Shown here: piece by piece, positions 32,773 to 44,700 of the stretch | Position numbering within the stretch: the stretch's first letter is position 1 | Layout of the letters: every line of letters starts with the position of its first letter | Assembly: GCF_910594005.1 (NCBI RefSeq) | Contig: NC_057826.1 | Location: 25,391,501 to 25,455,500, forward strand | From: Cervus elaphus | Lineage: Eukaryota; Chordata; Mammalia; Artiodactyla; Cervidae | Direction: 5' to 3' | Length of the DNA: 64,000 nt | Notes under the pieces: model-generated | What the model was told of the DNA's origin: nothing | Database searches by the model: none | Seen by the model: only the letters and a program-made list of their open reading frames with translations | Position numbers and translations under genes: made by a program

Positions 32773-35700
32773 TATGAAATATTTTTAAAGTAAAGTGAAG
32801 ATTATCATGACATTCTACTCTTATTTTATGATAATAGGTTAGCATGAATATCTGAATAACAAGAGCATTTCCCACTTAACTATAATACTGTCACTACACC
32901 TAGTAAAATGAATAATTCCCTTATATAATCTAATACCCAATTAATATTCAAATTTTCCTGTTGTCTCAAAGATGTCTTTTATCATTAGTTTGTTTAAACT
33001 AATTAAGGACTGTGTATTAGGTTTATGTGTGTATGTGTGTTTTTAATTTGTATTTCTATTATGAGTAGCTTGAATAATTTTTTATACATCTGAGAGACTT
33101 TTATAATTTTTTTCTGTTAACTCTTTGTTCACATTCTTATTTCATTATGCTATTGGATTATTGGTCTTTTTTCTCATTAGTTTATAGATGTTCTTTACCT
33201 ACAAGGTAAGTTAGCCCTTTGTGATGTGAGTTACAAATACTTTGCCACATTTGTTTGACTTTGCTTATGGTGTTTATCCCACACAAACATTTTTTAATGC
33301 ACTTGAACTTTTAGTCTTTCATTTTATGGCTTTGGATTTTGTGTTGGAATTAGAAAACCCTTCCCTACACTAACATAAAAAACATTCTACTATAATTGAT
33401 TTTGGTATTTTTATGGTTTTGTTTTTTACATTTCAATTTTTGACCCAAATGAAATTTGTCTTAGAGTATGAGATGTGAATTTAACTTAATTTTTCCTGGA
33501 TGGTCACCTAGTCTTATCAGTTCAGTTCAGTTCAGTCACTCAGTCGTGTCTGACTCTTTGCAACCCCATGGACCACAGCACACCAGGCCTCCCTGTCCAT
33601 CACCAACTCCTGGAGTTTACCCAAACCCATGTTCATTGAGTCAGTGATGCCATCCAACCATCTCATCCTCTGTCATCCCCTTCTCCTCCTGCCTTCAATC
33701 TTTCCCAGCATCAGGGTCTTTTCAAATGAGTCAGTTCTTCGCATCAGGTGGCCAAAGTATTGGAGTTTCAGCTTCAACATCAGTCCTTCCAATGAACACT
33801 CAGGACTGATCTCACTGGTTGGATCTCCTTGCAGCCCAAGGAACTCTCAAGAGCCTTCTCCAGCACCACAGTTCAAAAGCATCAATTCTTCAGCGCTCAG
33901 CTTTCTTTATAGTCCAACTCTCAAATCCATACATGACTACTGGAAAAACCATAGCCTTGACTAGATGGACCTTTGTTGACAAAGTAATGTCTCTGCTTTG
34001 CTTCCAAGGAGTAAGCATCTTTTAATTTTATGGCTGCAGTCACCATCTGCAGTGATTTTGGAGCTCCAAAAAATAAAGTCTGACACTGTTTCCACTGTTT
34101 CCCCATCTATCTGCCATGAAGTGATGGGACCAGATGCCATGATCTTGGTTTTCTGAATGTTAAGTTTTAAGCCAACTTTTTCACTCTCCTCTTTCACTTG
34201 GATCAAGAGGCTCTTTAGTTCTTTGTTTTCTGCCATAAGGGTATTATCTGCATATCTGAGGTTATTGATATGTTTCCCGGCAGTCTTGATTCCAGCTTGT
34301 GCTTCATCCAGTCCAGTGTTTCTCATGATGTACTCTGCATAGAAGTTAAATATGCAGGGTGACAATATACACAGCCTTGACATACTCCTTTTCCTATTTG
34401 GAACCAGTCTGTTGTTCCATGTCCAGTTCTAACTGTTGCTTCCTGACCTGCATATAGATTTCTCAAGAGGCAGGTCAGGTGGTCTGGTATTCCCATCTCT
34501 TTCAGAATTTTCCACAGTTTATTGTGATCCACACAGTCAGAGGCTTTGGCATAGTCGATAAAGCGGAAATACATGTTTTTCTGGAACTCTCTTGCTTTTT
34601 CGATGATCCAGCAGATGTTGGCAATTTGCTCTCTGGTTCCTCTGCCTTTTCTAAAACCAGCTTGAACATCTGGAAGTTCACGGTTCAGGTATTGCTGAAG
34701 CCTGGGTTGGAGAATTTTAAGCATTACTTTACTAGTGTGTGAGATGAGTGCAATTGTGCAGTAGTTTGAGCATTCTTTGGGATTGCCTTTCTTTGGGATT
34801 GGAATGAAAACTGACCTTTTCCAGTCCTGTGGCCACTGTTGAGTTTTCCAAATTTTCACAGCATCCTCTTTTAGGATTTGAAATAGCTCAACTGGAATTC
34901 CATCACCTCCACTAGCTTGTTAGTAGTGAAGATTCCCAAGACCCACTTGACTTCACATTCTAGGATGTCTGGTTCTAGCTGAGTGATCACACCATCATGA
35001 TTATGTGGGTCATGAAGATCTTTTTTGTATAGTTCTTCTGTGTATTCTTGCCACCTCTTCTTAATATCTTCTGCTTCTGTTAGGTCCGTACCATTTCTGT
35101 CTTTTATTGAGCCCATCTTTGCATGAAATGTTCCCTTGGTATCTCTAAGTTTCTTGAAGAGATCTTATCATCAGCACCCTATACCCAATAATCCATCTTT
35201 CCTCTTCATATTTGAAGTGCCACCTTTATCAGATGTTAAATGCCTATATATACTTGGGACTATTTCTGTTCAATTAATTTGTTTATCCATATGATAGTAT
35301 CACACAGTTTCATTATTATAACTTTATACTATAATATTTGTTAGAAAAAACACCTGGGAAGGTTGGTTACCTTTATTACTCTTCTGAAATTTTCTTAGCT
35401 ATTTTTATCATGAGTTTTCTAGTTGTTTTTCTAGTTTCCCCTGAAACTTAAATTATATATATTTTTAAATAATATTAAATATATAAATTTAGGATAAATT
35501 GACATCTCTATGATATTGAGTTTTCCTATTGAAGAATTTTGTGTGATTTTTCCATTTGTTCAAGTCTTTGGTGAGCCTTTGGAGACTTTCTAGATTTATA
35601 TAGAATTTGCCCAATTATTTTTAAGTTTAAGCTGAAATGTTTTGTCATTTTATTATCATTGGGAGTTTTCCAGATTCCTTTTTCAGGAAATGATCTTGCC

Positions 35701-38700
35701 ATCACTTCAGTGGGTCCTTTAGCCTCTAGGATTAAATCTGAACTTCTTAGCTTTCCCTTCAAGGCTTTCCACATCCGATTTAAAACCTGTTTTCCACGTA
35801 TTTTCTTGTTACCTGTAGCTAGTCTGCAACTCTTGAACAAGCACCACCCTTTTATGTATCCCATGTCACGGGTCCCCTCCTTCCTCCTCTGCCTGTGCAA
35901 AATGGTTTTCTTCATGAGCCCCTTCTTAAGTGATCCAATTAGAAATGACCTCTCTCCTCTTTGATCCTTGACCATTTATTCTATGTGCCTTTTATCTGAT
36001 AATAATCCAATATTACCTTGTGACAGCTTTTGTATTATTAAAATGAACTGCCCTTTATCTCTTAGGTGGCTATAAAACTATTAGTGGGTCTTTGTCTTGT
36101 TTCCTCAACTAGATTGCGAGGCCTTTGGGGAGACTGAGCCTGTCTCATGCTTCTTGCAGCTTCTGGGCCCTGCAGGCAGTGATGATAGTAGCATCAGTGA
36201 TAACAATGATAGTTCACATTTACCGCAAACTTTCTGTGTGCCAGGTAGATTTTAAGCACTTTCCATGTATGAACTCATTAGCAGGTAAATACTTGAGTTG
36301 TGTTGGGTTTATTTGACCTCAAATTAAACCTTTGAAGGGGAATGTAAAAGAAAGATCAGCTGGTCACAATACCCAGACAGTGATTCTAGCTCGCTGGGCA
36401 GAGAGGAAGGGGAATTTTCTAGAGAAGAAGGAGGATGGCCAGAGTCAAGGAAGGGAGGGGAGAGGAACAGGCAGGAATGCAGAGGCCATGAGCTTGATGG
36501 TTGTGGAGATGAGTATTTTCTGAGGTTCTGGTGGTTTCAAGTCAGGCCATGTGGTGGACCTGCCCCTTGCCTTATACTGGCAGAGTTAGGGCCCTGGAAA
36601 TAAGGCCTGGCCCATGGCAGGGCCTTGCTGAGGCCTCTTTTCCACAGTGGTTCCCTGCAGGATGGCCCGGGTCCCCTGGGGACAGCAGTCCCAATGCTTG
36701 ACTGTCTTCCTCGTCTGTCCACACCCCAGGGTTCCCAGCCCAGCTTGCTCTGCTCCTCTGTGCCCCCCTCCTGCACTCAGACAGCTTTGCTGAGCACCTT
36801 ATGGGAGTGAGCTTGGAGCGTGTTGATGAGAAGCGGCCAGGGCTACAAGCTGACGGAAATCCTCCCCACCTCGGGGCCTGCCTCTCCTCAACAGTCGTGA
36901 GCCTCTTGGAATATTTCCCCTGTCTCAACACTACAGACGGTTTCAGGGTGCCCGGTGTCCTAGGCAATTGCACCCCAGCCTTCAAGTAAAAGGCAGCCAG
37001 GAGGCTGCCTGCCTGAGCTCTAAACCTGCAGCTCCAGCATTTAGGGACCCCATACGCATTATTTGTTGAGAACTGGAGAGCTCTAAGGGTGATTTACATC
37101 TGCACTGACCCACATGCCAGGTAGGCAGCCTAGAATCAAATTCCATGTCCCAGCTAGAAGCTCTTCCTTACACTTTGCTGAGCACAAGTAAACAGGTCTC
37201 AGCACCCACATAATGAACTCTTTTGATTCTTAAAGACAAGAAAAGGTGAAGGAAAGAAAGGACTTTGACTTTTTGAGACAGTTACCTCTTAAGGGACAAA
37301 AAATTCCAGCCCCTTGGACAAACCCTCCACAATGACTGGAAGGGTTAGCCTCTTATGGAGCTGGTCTGATCTCTAGGGAATGCATCATGGCATGGGGCTG
37401 AGGCTGGCTCTGTTGAATCTAAACATGTCCCAACTTAAATTCAATTGCTTTCCTTCCAATATATCATCAAAAGTTTAGTTACATTTTGCTGAAGCAGACC
37501 TTGAAATCAGGGAAGGGTCCAGTAGAATAAGGGGATTTTCCCCCCTGGAACTTTGCCCAGAGGCCCAGAATGAATAAGCCACATTTGAACTTTATATTTA
37601 TTATGGTGGATTTGTATAATCAGTTGTAGTGTTTTTCCTCTTCTTAGAAGTCTTATTTAGATGGCTTCCATAGAATTCTTTACACATGACTCCAGAGCTT
37701 ATCATATTTATAATCAAGTTTGTCTGCGTCAAGGAGGGGACTCTTTCCTGTCCTTGAATGCCCCACCTCCACTCGGAGCCTGGCACCTAATGACTGTACA
37801 ATGAGCAATTGCTGAATGAATGAATAAGCGAATAAAGGGTCTGAGTTGCTAACACCAAAATAGCCACGAAGTGGAAAGGAATTGGATGCTGTGAGCCTCA
37901 GGAACCGCCAGGGTTATCCCCTCGAGGCCATGCTGGCTGGGCTCCTCTTGTTGTTGTTAAGTCAGATATTTAATCATTGAAGAAGCCAGCCCTTCCACGG
38001 TTTGGGCTCAGCTGAGCCGACATTTAGCCTGCTTTCACGGTGCTGACATTCCTTCCTGGCTGGACTGCTCGGAGTCTGCCCTGTCTGTGACCAACCTAAG
38101 CACACTCTCTCCGGGGACCCTCCATGACCCAGCCATACTGCCAGGTCAGCTCCCACCTGGAACCCTCAGCCACCATGCCCAGAAGCAGTTTGCCAAAGGC
38201 TGTTCACTAAACTGCTCTCCTTGTTTCTATCTTTTCTGCTCCTCTTCTCTCTCTCTTTTACCCTGTCCCCCAATCTTTTTGAAGTCCCAGTCCCTGTCTT
38301 CTCTCCAGCATCTCAATCAAGCTTCCCAGCCCTAACCAGACAGATCCCAACATTTATTTTACAGTAACTGTTTTAACGGAAGTACTAAGAGGTACCCACC
38401 TGAACTGGCAAAGCCTGGGCCAGCAGCCTGGTTTGGACTGAGGCTCATTCAGGCCGAGGGTGTCAGCTTCCCAGGTCTGAAGAAGGAAAATCATGCCTGC
38501 TATTCTGGAGGCAAGAAAGAGAACTTAGTGCACAGCCTCCAGCCCAAGCCCCACGTGGATCACATTTTCCACCTGGTCTCATCGTCTCCATGTTCTTCCT
38601 TCTCCTCTGCATACCAGCAGCTCCTTGAGGGCAGGCAGTGTGTTTTGCTTTTATGTATCAGGAGCCCTGGCATAGGAGCTGGCTAAACCTCCACACAGCC

Positions 38701-41700
38701 AGCTACAGTATGGCTCTGGAGACCTGCTGTGTGCCAGGCTCCCGGCTTTGGGGACATAGAGATGAGCAAGACAGACAACGTTGCTGGACTCAGGGAGCCT
38801 GCAGTCTTGCAGGAAAGACAGACTTTCAACTAATCCAAGTACGAGGAGAGAGAAATGAGCGATGCAGATGTAGGGTTCAGGGCACACCAGGTGAGACCCA
38901 ACCTAGGGGTCACAAAAGCTTCCCGGAGAAGCACTGTTTCCTCTAACTCTTAAAGGATGACTAGGAGTTAGGTGCAATGGATGGGATGAGGTAGAGGGGC
39001 AGAGAGAAAGCCTTCTAGGCAGAGGGAGTATTTGTTGGATGAGTGGACAGGTGAACCTGACATTGAAATCTGAGCTTGCTGACCCAGGGGTACAGAGCAT
39101 TCTGATGGGCACAAGCAAGCAGGTGACTAGGTTCGGGGCACCTTGATACCATGGTGCTAGAAGTTACCTTCTCATTACCCTAGACATGGCACATGGAGCT
39201 GTGTCACCAAAAGGCTGCGCTCTGGTCACCAGTGCTTCCCAGAGGGGGATAGAACAGATGGGATAGAATAAATGTACCCACCTCCTCTGCCAGGGATGGG
39301 GCAATTCTGGGTTAAGGTGAAAAACCCTCTGGCCCCGTATCACATGGCAAATGGACTCTGCCCATCTCAGGCACCTCACCCAAGGCTCTTCTCCCAACCC
39401 AGATGAGCGGGAAGTTGTTCAGAAGAAGACCTTCACGAAATGGGTGAACTCACACCTGGCGCGCGTGTCCTGCCGCATCACCGACCTCTACAAGGACCTG
39501 CGGGACGGGCGGATGCTCATCAAGCTGCTGGAGGTGCTCTCCGGAGAGATGCTGGTAAAGCCCCTCCCCTGGGTCCTGTGGCTGGTCCTGGGTCCCCTCT
39601 GCAGCAAAGACACGGTCTGGGGCCTCTCCACTTCTCACAACCTGCAATAGTAATGATGCAATGTATCCATGTGACTGATTGGTTCTCTGAACTTATTCAT
39701 CTAAAAATGTGCTGTGCTTAGCCACTTAGTCATGTCCACCTCCATGCAGCCCTAAAGACTGTAGCACGCCAGGCTCCTCTGTCCGTGGAATTTCCCAGGC
39801 AAGAATACTGGAGTGGGTTGCCATTTCCTTCTCCAGGGGATCTTCCCAACCCAGGGATCAAACCCACATCTCTTGTATCCGTTGGATTGGCAGGCAGATT
39901 CTTTACCACTAGCCCCACCCATATGTCCCAACATAAATGCGATGACTTTCCATCCAATATATCAATCAAAACTTTAGTTAATTTTGCTGAAGTGTCTCAG
40001 AATTTCTTGCTTTTTTCTGGCCACTCCCACCTCCTTCATATTCCTTCAGAAAAAGAGCCCTTGACTTTCTTCTCTTGGGATCTGGTTATCTTTGTCTGGC
40101 CTGCAGTGAGCTTACCTTCAGCCTCCTAGCAAAGGCTAAGACAGATACCATTACCCAGCTGAAGAATTTGCATCCTTTGTGGAACCAGGAGGAAAGAATG
40201 GAAGAGATTTTCCTTTGTGTCCATCACTCTTACAAGTGGAGATTTATTTCGGGCCCTCTCAGTTGTAACTCACCCAGCAGCAATGTTGCCCCTGCAGGAG
40301 AACCAGGTCAGGGCTCATGTTTTGTTTAGTCACTTCCACTGTGACCTTGGGCCTACCAGGCAGGGCCTTCTTTGTCTCATTTCTCCCCTGTTTAAAATGA
40401 TACCTGTGCCTGATGATGTAGGCTAAGATCCTTGGGGTTTGAGTGAAAGATTCCACGTTCTTCTGTTTCCTTTTCAACTCCAGGCTGAAGTTAAAGAATG
40501 CCTCTTAACCTTCACTGAAGGCCCACTAGAGAGAGTTACCACTGAGAACCCTTCAGATGATGCAATTACTCAGCAATGGTGGTCCCTTGAGCTTCAGTTG
40601 GGGCCATTCAAGGGTGAGGAGGGAGGAGGTCGGATGGCAGGATGAACCCATTATCAGTCACCAAACTGAAAGCCACTGTTATCACCAATCAGCAGCAAAT
40701 AGTACCTAGAAGTGTGCCTGGCACATAGTAAGTGCTCAGTTAACTCCCTGTTGTGTTATTCATCTGAATGTCATCTATTACCACTCACAAAGCTCTGTTT
40801 AGACTGAGGAACAGCACTGGTACAGCCCACTTGCAGAGCTCTGGGTGCTCAAAGAGGGAACCCCTGAACTTTGCTGAAAGGAGGAGGTTGAAACGTCAAG
40901 GAGTGAGCTAGGAGGTAGAGTTTGGCGTGGAGGGTGGATGCTGATGACAGGAGCTGGTCCAGGCATGACCGTGAGGTTCTTCCCTGCCCGTGGGGGCAAT
41001 GCTGTCCCTCAGCCAAAGCCCACGAAGGGGAAGATGCGCATCCACTGCCTGGAGAATGTGGACAAGGCCCTGCAGTTCCTGAGGGAGCAGCGCGTGCACC
41101 TGGAGAACATGGGCTCCCACGACATCGTGGACGGCAACCACCGCCTGGTCCTCGGCCTCATCTGGACCATCATCCTGCGCTTCCAGGTGGGTCCCCGGGA
41201 CCTAAGAAGATGGCGAATGAGTGTGAGTGTTCATGCGTGTGTCCCCCGGGACAGTGCTTGTAGGACGGAGAGAGCATCCTGAGCATCACCAACTTGCTGA
41301 AGCTGAGCGCGAGCAGCCCAGCCAGTGTCGTGGTCTTTTGAGAGAGACGCTAGAAACTGGGAGCTGGACTCAGATCTGGTTGCTTTCGCCAGGTCTGCTT
41401 TTGCCCCCTTCTCCCTACATGGGTAACTCTTTGGTTTTCTAAATAGTTTGATTCAAAAATTACAAAGACAGTGCAGGAGATCTGCTGCTATGTTTTCCAG
41501 TCAGAAGCTTTTCTCTTCCCACCTTGAAAGTCCACGTCTGTTATGTAAGGAAATTTAGGAAGCCCAAGGGAGGGAAAGCAGGGTCTTCCACCTGCTGGTT
41601 TGGGGCAGAAAGAACCTAGTTGGAGGAGGGAAGGGCCGGGAGGAGAAAAATAACACTCAACTCCCATCCCGAGGATCTCCTGCAAGTGGTCTCGGGTGTC

Positions 41701-44700
41701 CAGTCTCGCTCACTGCAGGTGTGTATGATGAAATGGTAATAACAGCAGAACCAGGGAGGATGAAAAGGCAAAAGGAGCCACTAATCCAGATGCAACACCT
41801 TCCAACAGTCATGCCGTCCACGGCCCTCACAGCGTCGTGCCTCCTGAGGAGGAATGAGGCCATCGTGCATTTATTCTCGGCCTCCCCTTTGAGTTTCTGA
41901 TTGGAGCCATCTCCTCTGACCTGGGGAGTACAGCAGGGTAGCAGGCCTCTGGGACCATAGGCCCCAGCCTGTGGTGTGGCTGCAGGGCTGGTAACCAGAG
42001 GAGGAAAGAGGGAGGGGGGTCTTCCAGAGAGCCCTGGGCCAGATGCAAATCTCAGTCTCCCTTCTCTTGTTCCCGTGCCCCCAGATTCAGGACATCGTCG
42101 TCCAAACTCAGGAAGGTCGTGAGACGCGCTCAGCCAAGGATGCCTTGCTCTTGTGGTGTCAGATGAAGACGGCAGGGTATGCCCTGGGGAACAGCTGCTA
42201 CCATGTTCCACCACCCTCTTCACCCCACACCCACGTATTACCCAGAACTATAGCAGCTTGGACATATTCAATGCAAAGTCTATCCCGACCTGATTCTTAA
42301 AGGCCTGGAATATAGGATTCTATCCCAAAGTTGCCTGGGTCAGACCATGGGGTCTGGGGGTGGGGGAGGGGGGTGGTGAGTGTCTCTTGGGCCCATCTGA
42401 TGGGGGAGCCTCTCTGTGGGACTTAACAGCTGCTGCCTTGTTGAAGCCATTCGAGAAGGGTCAGGTCCACCCCTCTCCTTCACACACTTGTAGGGACCTC
42501 TAAAGAATCTGTTTCTTAGGTCTTAATGTTTCTCTTGGATGCAGCTACCCCCACGTCAATGTCACCAACTTCACCTCCAGCTGGAAGGATGGCCTGGCGT
42601 TTAATGCCCTGATCCACAAGCACCGGTAAGAAGTGGGGGGGTGGGCTGCAGCAGCCCGGGAACTCTTGGAGGGAGGAGGGTTTGGATACTTTGCACTTAG
42701 CATGTAGGTTACTGTCCAAGCTCCACAGGAACGTTAAACCCGCTGTGCCTGCTCCTCTCACCCTCAGCATCCTGCCTCCCTTAAATCCTCCTTCCCTACA
42801 CGCTGGTGCTCACAGATCCCTCCTCCAGTCCATGTCCTCTTCTCAGTCCTCTGGCTCAGCCACTTCCTTGCATCTGCCCAGGGTCTTTGCCTGTTGGTGG
42901 GGGACACCATGTCCCCTGCCCTCTAACAGTCTGGCTTCATCCCCAGGCCCGACCTGATTGACTTCGATAAGCTGAAGGACTCCAATGCCCGGCACAACCT
43001 GGAACACGCCTTCGAAGTGGCCGAGCGTCAGCTGGGCATCATCCCGCTCCTCGACCCTGAAGGTGAGCTGGCGCCCACCAGGCGGGCAGGGCACCCGGAG
43101 GCGTGTGGTGGTGTTGGGCAAGCCGTGGGCACAATGTGGGCCTGGGGGCCGGACCAGGGCTCTGTTCTGTCTGCTCTTCAGCTCCAGACTGGCTCCGATG
43201 CCTCCCCTGCCCGCTCAGGAGCCATTGTAGTCTTGCCCACCTTGTCCCTTCTTCCTTGTTTTGTGGTCGTAATATGGATTTCATCCTGTGGCTTAAACCG
43301 CAGCCCCATTCCTCTTTCACTCTCGCCTGTACGTGTAGTTGAACTTCGTGCTGGAGACACAGGGAGATGAACCCCTTGAGCCTGACATTTCCAGCTTCTA
43401 ACTGGTCCTGAGAGCCCATGCTTTCCCCATGCAGATGTCTTCACAGAAAACCCTGATGAGAAATCCATCATTACCTACGTGGTGGCGTTTTACCACTACT
43501 TTTCCAAGATGAAGGTGCTGGCGGTGGAGGGCAAACGAGTCGGTAAGGTACGGAGCTTCTGTGAAACCAGGGCCCCCGGATCCCTGCTCACCGTGCAAAG
43601 GCCTTGACAGACGCTCCCTTTCTCTCCGAAGAGCTTTATGTCTGGACCCCAGCAATAGGAAAGGGCTCACATCACTCCCACCAACCTCCTCTGAAGCTAA
43701 GCATTGCCACATTAATGGCTCCCAAGCTGAATTCCAGCACAGGTTGATGATCTGTCCTCAATGAGGTCATAGCTCCGAATCCACCTTCCTCCTGCAGACC
43801 TATATCTCATGAACATTTCCTCAGGAACAAAACAGGCTTTTACTTGTTAGTCTATTGTGGTGTCAGATCTCTCAGGCTCCCATAGCCTACCCGGGAGCCA
43901 CCCCATTCTACAGACCCTCATGCTGGGTCCTCAGCTCCTCCAGGGTAGGGACCGTTTCTCATTCATCTTTGTGCACTGGTGTTGAGTAAAGGCAATGCCT
44001 GGAAGCCTACCATCCTTGTTGTTCAGTCACTCAGTCACACCCAACTCTGTGACCCCATGGACTGCAGCATGCCAGGCCTCCCCGTCCCTCACCATCTCCT
44101 GGAGCTGGCTCAAACTCCTGTCCGTAGAGTCAGTGATGCCATCCAACCATCTCAGCCTCCGTTGCCCCCTTCTCCTCATGCCCTCAATCTTTCCCAGCAT
44201 CAGGGTCTTTTCCAATGACCTTGATCCTTAATACCCATTTTTAAACAAACAGGACTTTGGCTTCTCTGGTGACTGATGTCCTGGGACAGTGAGCTTTCCA
44301 GTCTTTTACAGGATGCGGGAGGGGGGAGCTGCTCCTGATCCCAAACACGGCCAGGTCCCTCCTGCACCTCCTGTCCAGCCCTCTACTCAGCAGTGGTCTT
44401 GGGCTCTGGGGACAAAGCCAACATAAACACTCTAGGGATTGCGAGGAGGAGGACCACCTCGACTGTGGTCCCCGTTGGCGTCCTCACTGACGTCCTCACC
44501 CTTCTCATGAGGATGAGTCACAGGGTGATTCCCTAGGTAATTGACCACGCCATTGAGACCGAGAAGATGATTGAGAAGTACAGCGGGCTGGCCTCGGACC
44601 TGCTCACCTGGATTGAGCAGACCATCACTGTCCTGAATAGCCGCAAGTTCGCCAACTCCCTGGCCGGTGTCCAGCAGCAGCTGCAGGCCTTCAGCACCTA

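Larger units (their letters stand above)
20855..39402 (+). other. SPTB: SPTB intron after coding exon 1 (18,548 bp)
   Basis: GT-AG intron (GTACTC...CCCAACCCAG). It holds no recognisable gene. It contains G-rich tracts near 21414 and 21650, a CHR SINE, an L1 3' end, a Bov-tA copy, two BovB copies in opposite orientation, an L1M split by BovB, a T35 tract and a GATA-motif cluster near 26500. The stretch 35640-39402 shows only MIR/L2-like remnants. Confidence 0.85.

Noticed and set aside
33961..34859. Reverse-transcriptase-like reading frames as a host gene
   Set aside because: They are decayed BovB ORF2 pieces with frame breaks, flanked by a target-site duplication.
41657..42223. 188-codon minus-strand open frame
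   Set aside because: Crosses coding exon 4 and two intron boundaries; no recognisable product.
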